A stretch of 64,000 nucleotides of DNA from an uncultured Alphaproteobacteria bacterium (lineage in GTDB: Bacteria > Pseudomonadota > Alphaproteobacteria > RF32 > CAG-239). Of this stretch, positions 58,682 through 64,000 are shown one piece after another. Made by a program: the position numbers and the translations under genes. Within the stretch, counting starts at the first letter, position 1. The number at the start of each line of letters is the position of its first letter. The notes under the pieces were generated by a model. That model worked only from the letters and a program-made list of their open reading frames with translations, searched no databases and had not been told where the DNA came from. The stretch is from positions 1 to 64,000 of the forward strand of contig CALYAX010000003.1 in the NCBI GenBank assembly GCA_944393665.1. Reading direction: 5' to 3'.

Positions 58682-60646
58682 ATGATGAATTCAGAACTTG
58701 CCCAGATGGCTAATTCTATCCGCTTTTTGGCTGCCGATGCCATTGAAAAATCTAAGTCTGGCCACCCCGGAATGCCCCTCGGCATGGCAGATGTTGCCAC
58801 AGTTTTGTTTTCAAAATATATCCGGCTTGACCCCATGCATCCGCACTGGTTTGACCGCGACCGTTTTGTCCTTTCCGCAGGACACGGGTCTATGCTGTTA
58901 TATTCTCTGCTTTATCTGCTTGGTTATCCCGACATAGAGCTGGACGATCTTAAAAACTTCCGCCAGCTCGGCGCCAAAACGGCTGGTCACCCCGAATACG
59001 GCCATCTGGCCGGAATTGATATGACAACCGGCCCGCTGGGACAGGGAATTACTTCGGCCGCCGGAATGGCTTTGGCCGAACGTATTGTTGCCGCCCGCTG
59101 GGGAGAAAAGGTCTGCAGCCACTATACATATGTTTTTGCCGGAGACGGCTGCCTGATGGAAGGAATTTCCGAAGAGGCAATTTCTTTGGCCGGAACTCTC
59201 GGGCTGAATAAATTGATTGTTTTCTGGGATAACAACAATATCACCATCGACGGCACGGTTGACCTGGCTAATGCTACCGACCAGCTGAAACGGTTTGAGG
59301 CTGCGGGGTGGAACACGATTGACATTGACGGCCATAATTACGGGCAAATTGCCGCTGCCATTGAACAGGCGCAAAAATCAGACCGCCCGACCCTCATTGC
59401 CTGTAAAACCACAATCGGCTGGGGAGCGCCCACCAAATGCGGAACTTCCAAATGCCACGGAGCGCCCCTCGGCGCCGAGGAAGTGGCGGCCATGCGTCAA
59501 AATCTTAACTGGGACTATGCGCCTTTTGAGGTTCCTGACGAAATTCTTGCCCTGTGGCGTAACGCCGGACGGCGTTGTGCCGATGCTTATGCAGCCTGGT
59601 CAGCCCGGGCAGCTGCAAAGGGCAAAGCTTTTGCTGACGCGATAGCCGGCAAACTTCCCTGCGGCTGGGATAAGGAGCTGAACCGCCTTAAAGAAACGGC
59701 CATTGCCGAACAGACAAAAGTTGCCACCCGCAAAGCCTCGCAGATGTGTCTGGAAACCATTGTCCCCAATATCCCTGAAATTGTCGGCGGTTCTGCGGAC
59801 CTGGCAGCGTCTAATCTGACTTTGACAGCCGTTTCCAAAACCGTTTCCAAAGGCGATTATAACGGCAATAATGTCATGTATGGTATTCGCGAGCATGCCA
59901 TGGCGGCGATGATGAACGGCATGGCGCTGCATGGCGGCATCATTCCTTTCGGCGGCACGTTCTTTGTCTTTTCGGATTATATGCGCCCGGCCATGCGCCT
60001 CGCCGCTTTGATGGGAATAAGGGTTATTTATGTGCTCACCCATGATTCAATCGGTGTCGGCGAGGACGGTCCCACCCATCAGCCGGTGGAACATCTGGCC
60101 TCTTACCGCTGTATGCCGAATTTGCTGACTTTCCGCCCCTGCGATGTCGTCGAAACCGCTGAGGCCTGGCAGCTGGCGCTTGAAAACGCGCAAACGCCGA
60201 GCCTGTTGGCTCTCAGCCGCCAGAATCTGCCGCTGCTGCGCCAGAGTTCAGCGCAAAATCTTTCGGCAAAAGGCGGCTATATTATCCGGGGTGACGCTCA
60301 AAACCGCCGTGCAACTTTGATTGCGACCGGTTCGGAGGTTTCTCTGGCCGTTGAAGCCCGTGACCGCCTCCGGGAAGAGGGGATAGAAGTTGCGGTGGTT
60401 TCCATGCCCTGTACGGAACTGTTTGATGCCCAGCCGGCTGACTATCAGGAAGAGGTTCTCGGTGCCGCGCCGCGGATTGCCGTTGAAGCGGCCTCAAAAT
60501 ATGGTTGGGAAAAATATGTCGGCCTCAGCGGCGATATTATCGGGATGGACGGTTTTGGCGCGTCCGGCCCGGCTGACCAGCTGTATGATTACTTTGGAAT
60601 TACGGTTGATGAAGTGGTTGAGGCTGTCAAAAACTGCCTGAAGTAA
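58682..60646 (+). CDS. tkt: Transketolase
   Basis: Transketolase moves two-carbon units in the pentose phosphate pathway using thiamine diphosphate. The 654-residue product shows SGHPGMPLGMADVATVLF, the TPP-binding GDGCLMEGISEEAISLAGTLGLNKLIVFWDNNNI, the pyrimidine-domain HDSIGVGEDGPTHQPVEHLAS, and REHAMAAMMNGMALHGG. Length is normal. The start at 58682 follows TTAAGGAGAAA; an in-frame ATG at 58595 lies inside the lipoprotein gene. With aldolase downstream it forms a carbon-metabolism group. Confidence 0.97.
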   Translation: MMNSELAQMANSIRFLAADAIEKSKSGHPGMPLGMADVATVLFSKYIRLDPMHPHWFDRDRFVLSAGHGSMLLYSLLYLLGYPDIELDDLKNFRQLGAKTAGHPEYGHLAGIDMTTGPLGQGITSAAGMALAERIVAARWGEKVCSHYTYVFAGDGCLMEGISEEAISLAGTLGLNKLIVFWDNNNITIDGTVDLANATDQLKRFEAAGWNTIDIDGHNYGQIAAAIEQAQKSDRPTLIACKTTIGWGAPTKCGTSKCHGAPLGAEEVAAMRQNLNWDYAPFEVPDEILALWRNAGRRCADAYAAWSARAAAKGKAFADAIAGKLPCGWDKELNRLKETAIAEQTKVATRKASQMCLETIVPNIPEIVGGSADLAASNLTLTAVSKTVSKGDYNGNNVMYGIREHAMAAMMNGMALHGGIIPFGGTFFVFSDYMRPAMRLAALMGIRVIYVLTHDSIGVGEDGPTHQPVEHLASYRCMPNLLTFRPCDVVETAEAWQLALENAQTPSLLALSRQNLPLLRQSSAQNLSAKGGYIIRGDAQNRRATLIATGSEVSLAVEARDRLREEGIEVAVVSMPCTELFDAQPADYQEEVLGAAPRIAVEAASKYGWEKYVGLSGDIIGMDGFGASGPADQLYDYFGITVDEVVEAVKNCLK

Positions 60647-60677
60647 CCGTCTTGTAATCAGCGCAGACAGGCAATAT

Positions 60678-60711
60678 ATACCTCCCAACAGTTTATTTGG
60701 GAGGTATTTTC
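60678..60711 (+). promoter_or_regulatory. Hairpin enclosing the ribosome binding site of the SemiSWEET gene
   Basis: An 11-bp perfect stem (60678-60688 with 60697-60707, 8-nt loop) whose 3' arm contains GGGAGG, the Shine-Dalgarno sequence of the gene at 60713. TATTTTCT follows, so it could also act as the terminator of transketolase. Either way translation of the next gene depends on its folding. Confidence 0.6.
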
Positions 60712-60712
60712 T

Positions 60713-60997
60713 ATGACAGATGCAGATTTAATCAGTATGATCGGTTATGTATCGGGCGTAATGACCGTAGCGTCATTTATCCCTCAGGCTTTAAAAACTT
60801 ATGCAACCAAAGACGTCAGCGGTTTGTCTTTTTTGATGTACAGTTTTTTCAATCTCGGTACCATCGGCTGGATTACTTACGGTTATCTCCGCGCCTCTTA
60901 TCCGCTGATGATTTTTAATTCGATTACTTTTTTGTTTGCTTTTCCTGTCTGGTTTATGATCATAAAATATCACAATAAGGAAACACCGCTTTTATGA
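60713..60997 (+). CDS. SemiSWEET-type sugar transporter
   Basis: The 94-residue product has three membrane helices and the PQ-loop repeat of SemiSWEETs: SGVMTVASFIPQALKTYATKDVSGLSFLMYSFFNLGTIGWITYG, with the PQ motif at the helix 1 end. These proteins work as homodimers that carry sugars. The substrate is unknown. It lies after transketolase and a hairpin that covers its ribosome binding site. Confidence 0.85.
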   Translation: MTDADLISMIGYVSGVMTVASFIPQALKTYATKDVSGLSFLMYSFFNLGTIGWITYGYLRASYPLMIFNSITFLFAFPVWFMIIKYHNKETPLL

Positions 60998-61101
60998 ATT
61001 AGAAGTATCCAGGTTTTTGATTTAAGGAAAAATTTTATAAATTTGTTAAATAAACGTAAATTCCGGCATAAATTTTTTTTCATTCCCGAAAAAACTCCCT
61101 C

Positions 61102-61130
61102 TTGACAAACGAGTCGTTCCTGATTAGGTT
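61102..61130 (+). promoter_or_regulatory. Promoter candidate for the 61171 gene
   Basis: Perfect TTGACA (61102-61107), 17-bp spacer, weak TAGGTT (61125-61130). Confidence 0.45.
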
Positions 61131-61170
61131 TAGCTCATAATTTTAATTATGAATTTAAATATTTATTAGT

Positions 61171-61554
61171 ATGAAAAGAAAAATGATTAACCTTGCGAGC
61201 GAGGCTCAGGAAAGGTTTTTAGAAATCGGTGTGAAAGTTGAAATCTCCCAGATCAAAGCTGCTTTCTTTGAAGGCCAGATTCACTTTGTTGCCGATAAGG
61301 CCCAAAATTCTGACCGGAATTTGTATCCCTGTATCCCGGCATTGAGCGAAGTAGAAGTCTTCCCTCAAATCCGCCAGGTTCCAACAATGAAGATGTTTGT
61401 CCTTAATGAACAGCATCATGTATATCTTTCCCGTACCGAATGGGTCTATGTTGAAGTTGAGGGTGGCAAGGATTTTGCTTTGGTCACCGATGTCACGTAT
61501 CGTGATATGTTAAAACAAAAGCGCGGGGAAAAGCAGCCCTGTGCTAAAGTCTGA
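61171..61554 (+). CDS. Orphan protein, unknown function
   Basis: The 127-residue product has no signal or membrane helix and looks like a mostly beta fold (KVEISQIKAAFFEGQIHFVAD, FVLNEQHHVYLSRTEWVYVEVEGGKDFALVTDVTY). No family is recognised. It is preceded by an A/T-only leader (AAATATTTATTAGT) without a Shine-Dalgarno sequence, and by a good -35 box. It is probably a single-gene unit. Confidence 0.6.
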   Translation: MKRKMINLASEAQERFLEIGVKVEISQIKAAFFEGQIHFVADKAQNSDRNLYPCIPALSEVEVFPQIRQVPTMKMFVLNEQHHVYLSRTEWVYVEVEGGKDFALVTDVTYRDMLKQKRGEKQPCAKV

Positions 61555-61742
61555 CCGGAAAGATTCCGGAAATATTATTGTTTTGTCTGCGCACCGGGAT
61601 TTCTGGATAGCCTGGTTTTTTGCGGACTTAATTTTGTTGTCATGAAAACAAAATCAAACAGTTAAGCTCTTTACCTTAAACAGGTGACGGGCTTTTCTGC
61701 GTTTAAATTCCGGGCAGCTTATGTATATTCGCTAAAAATTGC

Positions 61743-61770
61743 TTGCAAATCCGGCTCATCGTAATATATT
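61743..61770 (+). promoter_or_regulatory. Promoter candidate for fba
   Basis: TTGCAA (61743-61748), 16-bp spacer, TATATT (61765-61770), 32 bp before the start. The 188 bp upstream of it (61555-61742) holds no gene. Confidence 0.5.
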
Positions 61771-61802
61771 TGCCTGAGTTAATTTATTGTAAGGAGAAAA
61801 CT

Positions 61803-62852
61803 ATGCCTTTAGTTACGATGCGTCAGATTCTTGACCATGCCGCCGAAAACAATTATGGTGTTCCGGCTTTTAATATCAATGATATGGAACAGGTTCTGGC
61901 GGTTTTGAATGCGGCCAAAAAAGTTAATGCCCCGGTTATTATGCAGACTTCGACCGGTGCCCGCAAATTTGCCGGCGATCCGATGATCCGTCACATGGTT
62001 AAAGCCGGAATTGAAATGTTTCCGGAATTGCCGATTTGTATCCATCAGGATCACGGCGCCTCGGTCAATATCTGCCAGTCAGCCATTGTCAACGGCTATT
62101 CTTCGGTCATGATGGACGGTTCTCTTGAGGCAGACGGCAAAACGCCCGCTTCTTATGATTATAATGTTAAAGTGACTCAGGAAGTTGTTGCCCGTGCTCA
62201 TGCTGTCGGCGCTTCGGTTGAAGGCGAGCTTGGCGTTATCGGTTCTCTGGAAACCGGAAAAGCCGATAAGGAAGACGGCCACGGTGCTGAAGGCCACCTT
62301 GACCGGTCGCGTCTGGTAACCAACCCGGAAGAGGCCAAACGCTTTGTTGAAGCGACTCACGTTGATGCTTTGGCGGTTGCTGTGGGAACTTCCCATGGTG
62401 CTTATAAATTCACCCGCAAACCCGATGGCGACATTCTGGCGATTGACGTGATTGAAAAAATCCATCAGGTTTTGCCCAATACGCATATGGTCATGCACGG
62501 TTCTTCTTCGGTTCCGCAAGAGCTGCAGGATCTGATTAATGCTTACGGCGGTGCCATTCCGCAGACCTATGGTGTTCCGGTGGAAGAGATTGTCCGCGGC
62601 ATTAAATCCGGTGTTCGCAAGGTTAACGTCGACACTGACTGCCGCATGGCAATTACCGGAGCAATCCGCAAAGTCTTTGCCGAGAATCCCAAAGAGTTTG
62701 ATCCCCGCAAATATCTTAAACCGGCTATTGAGGAAATGCAGAAAGTCTGCGAGGCCCGCTATATTGCCTTTGGGGCAGCCGGTCATGCAGACGGGATTAA
62801 AGCTATTCCGATGTCGGTTATGGCCAAACGTTATGCTGACGGCGAAATTTAA
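61803..62852 (+). CDS. fba: Fructose-bisphosphate aldolase class II
   Basis: Class II aldolase splits fructose-1,6-bisphosphate using zinc. The 349-residue product has LPICIHQDHGASVNIC with the zinc-binding His and catalytic Asp, SYDYNVKVTQEVVARAHAVGASVEGELG, the second zinc ligands in VGTSHGAYKF and MHGSSSVPQ, and the phosphate-binding RKVNVDTDCRMA. The ATG at 61803 follows TAAGGAGAAAA; the longer frame from 61743 lies in the promoter. A terminator is 18 bp after the stop. Confidence 0.96.
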   Translation: MPLVTMRQILDHAAENNYGVPAFNINDMEQVLAVLNAAKKVNAPVIMQTSTGARKFAGDPMIRHMVKAGIEMFPELPICIHQDHGASVNICQSAIVNGYSSVMMDGSLEADGKTPASYDYNVKVTQEVVARAHAVGASVEGELGVIGSLETGKADKEDGHGAEGHLDRSRLVTNPEEAKRFVEATHVDALAVAVGTSHGAYKFTRKPDGDILAIDVIEKIHQVLPNTHMVMHGSSSVPQELQDLINAYGGAIPQTYGVPVEEIVRGIKSGVRKVNVDTDCRMAITGAIRKVFAENPKEFDPRKYLKPAIEEMQKVCEARYIAFGAAGHADGIKAIPMSVMAKRYADGEI

Positions 62853-62869
62853 TCATTTTGGCCTGCTTA

Positions 62870-62898
62870 AAAAAAGTCCTCTTCCGAGGACTTTTTTT
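62870..62898 (+). terminator. Terminator of fba
   Basis: AAAAAGTCCTC (62871-62881) pairs with GAGGACTTTTT (62886-62896), loop TTCC, followed by T. Confidence 0.9.
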
Positions 62899-62961
62899 GT
62901 TGAAATTTATTAATCCTCTGTTATCTTTGGACAGAAATGTATAATTTTAAAATAATTTAAT

Positions 62962-63282
62962 ATGAAAAAGAGAGTAGTTGCTGCCGGTATGAAATATACC
63001 ATAAGCGAGTTTTCAGAGTTGCAGGAGGTGCGCGGAAATGTAGTGTATAAATACACCAGTTGCGCGCCTGAATTAAAGATTTCCCGGACTGAGAAAAATG
63101 GATTAACCAAAATTGTCTGGAAGTATGAAAGTCCTGATAAAAGGGTTTCTGAAAGTTTTACTCTTATTGCCCCGCTGGATGCTGAAAATCCTGAGCCAAC
63201 GCAGCAGGGAGGAGTATTTAAGACTGGAAAATATACGATTTCAGTCCTCTTCACCAAAGAAGAACTGGTGATAGAAAATTAA
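62962..63282 (+). CDS. Small orphan protein
   Basis: The 106-residue product (MKKRVVAAGMKYTISEFSEL onward) is charged and probably beta-rich with KTGKYTISVLFTKEELVIEN at the end. It has one Cys and no membrane helix. No family is recognised. The leader is A/T-only (TAAAATAATTTAAT) with no Shine-Dalgarno sequence, and a terminator follows closely, which supports a real gene. Confidence 0.6.
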   Translation: MKKRVVAAGMKYTISEFSELQEVRGNVVYKYTSCAPELKISRTEKNGLTKIVWKYESPDKRVSESFTLIAPLDAENPEPTQQGGVFKTGKYTISVLFTKEELVIEN

Positions 63283-63286
63283 AGAA

Positions 63287-63320
63287 AAAGCCCGCCGTTT
63301 CAAACTGCGGGCTTTCCTTT
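63287..63320 (+). terminator. Terminator of the 62962 gene
   Basis: AAAGCCCGC (63287-63295) pairs with GCGGGCTTT (63307-63315), followed by CCTTTT. Confidence 0.8.
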
Positions 63321-63601
63321 TAGACTGTCAATGTCTACCGCCGGGTTATTATTTGGAGTTGTTATCAGGCTTAGTGAACATTATAGGTCTAAAACTCGTA
63401 TATTAGTTGTTTGCGAATCTCCATTTACTGACATTTTGGAATATTTGGACAAATATGTCAATAATAAATATTGCTTAATTCTTTCAGCAGTCATCTAACC
63501 TGTGGAATATAAACACTTAGCACTTTATTTAAAAGTTCAAAAAGATTATTACTTTAATCAGCAAGTTGTAATCTTCCATTAGCCGGGCGGGGACAAAACT
63601 T
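63321..63601. other. Intergenic stretch upstream of flagellin
   Basis: A/T-rich, no coding frame that I trust. A GACAT/ATGTC inverted copy lies around 63429-63459. I did not see a clear sigma-28 or sigma-54 promoter. Confidence 0.4.
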
Positions 63602-64000
63602 TTGAGCGGAATCAGTTTGACATCATCTATGCGCAACAATCTGCTGTCATTACAGCAGACGGCTAAGCTGCAGGACCTGACCCAGAACCGCCTCGCCACC
63701 GGGCTGAAAGTCAATTCCGCAATTGATAATCCGTCTTCCTATTACACTGCCCAGTCTTTGAACAACCGCGCCGAGGATTTGAACATTCTGCTGGACGCCA
63801 TGAGCCAGGGGATACAGACCTTAAAAGCGGTGAATGAAAGTATTGAGGCCGGAACCAAATTTCTGGAACAGGCCAAATCAGTTGCTAACCAGGCTTTTGA
63901 AGCCTCAGCTGCCGAATTGATTTCTCTGCCGCCGGTTGTTGCCGAAGTATCGACAGAGGCTGAACTTTTGGCAGCCATCGACAGTGGCAAAAAGGGGACT
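63602..64000 (+). CDS. Flagellin, N-terminal part (runs off window)
   Basis: The frame is open to the window end (133 codons). It begins SGISLTSSMRNNLLSLQQTAKL, then LTQNRLATGLKVNSAIDNPSSYYTAQSLNNRAEDL, ILLDAMSQGIQTLKAVNESIEAG, the conserved D0-D1 flagellin helices. I prefer the TTG at 63602, because GGGGAC lies just upstream and SGISLTSSMRNN matches alphaproteobacterial flagellin starts; an ATG at 63629 is the alternative. The region after about residue 105 (LPPVVAEVSTEAELLAAIDS) begins to diverge. The rest and its C-terminal D0 are outside the window. Confidence 0.9.
   Translation, partial: MSGISLTSSMRNNLLSLQQTAKLQDLTQNRLATGLKVNSAIDNPSSYYTAQSLNNRAEDLNILLDAMSQGIQTLKAVNESIEAGTKFLEQAKSVANQAFEASAAELISLPPVVAEVSTEAELLAAIDSGKKGT

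Noticed and set aside
1-64000. CRISPR arrays, transposases, integrases, restriction or toxin-antitoxin systems
   Set aside because: No regularly spaced short repeats and no matching proteins were seen; the XRE genes lack an obvious toxin partner.

Overview
The window is 64 kb of a mostly housekeeping bacterial chromosome, densely coded on both strands. The organism is most likely an alphaproteobacterium. The evidence is a SUF iron-sulfur cluster with sufE apart, a SucC with the long insertion usual in Alphaproteobacteria, a YcgN protein, a yfgM-bamB-der cluster, a RodZ, and a flagellin whose start (SGISLTSSMRNNLLSLQ) looks alphaproteobacterial. The cysteine-rich secreted repeat protein at the left edge and the many small orphan lipoproteins suggest an uncultured host-associated lineage; that is inference only. 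There is no CRISPR array, no transposase, no integrase and no rRNA. One tRNA-Thr was found.

Layout. 1-4 kb: a secreted Cys-rich repeat protein (cut by the window edge) and the yajC-secD-secF translocase operon. 4-7 kb: YcgN, an NlpD-like LysM/M23 lipoprotein, and a PAS protein with a broken GGDEF domain. 7-12.3 kb: the suf operon sufB-(MazG-like)-sufC-sufD-sufS-sufT. 12.3-17 kb: an MpaA-like peptidase and an acetyltransferase (minus strand), then sufE followed by a divergent SucC/SucD-like pair and comF. 17-21 kb: small orphan membrane and coiled-coil genes, and murA. 21.2-22.8 kb: an inverted repeat, tRNA-Thr with a copied 3' end, and an LDH/MDH-family dehydrogenase. 22.8-25.4 kb: a META-like lipoprotein, two tandem paralogous membrane-anchored proteins, and an orphan. 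25.5-27.9 kb: divergent trpS and serS. 28.2-31.9 kb: a gene-poor, accessory-looking stretch with three XRE regulators, two tandem structured RNA candidates, palindromic elements and a low-complexity protein. 32-38 kb: a HAD phosphatase, a MEMO-AMMECR1 fusion, an M49-like metallopeptidase, L-serine dehydratase and small membrane proteins. 38-43.8 kb: a DEAD-box-like protein lacking its key residues, an isochorismatase-like hydrolase, a stand-alone cupin, ptsP and rodZ. 43.9-50.2 kb: prfA, dnaE and two membrane proteins. 50.2-55 kb: yfgM-bamB-der and an orphan membrane protein. 55-64 kb: an intact diguanylate cyclase, an RlmD/TrmA-type methyltransferase, transketolase, a SemiSWEET, class II aldolase, two small orphans and the start of a flagellin gene.

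Two signals stand out. First, the tandem RNA candidates at 29.5-30.0 kb share a three-stem core with a compensatory base-pair change between copies, and each ends in a terminator. Second, the SucC/SucD-like pair keeps the succinyl-CoA ligase fold but has lost the phosphohistidine (Tyr), its partner Glu (Gln) and the CoA-site Cys (Thr), and it lies directly after sufE. The window also holds several proteins that keep a fold but lack its catalytic residues (GGDEF, DEAD-box, LytM), and a group of mostly small genes whose starts have A/T-rich leaders with no Shine-Dalgarno sequence.
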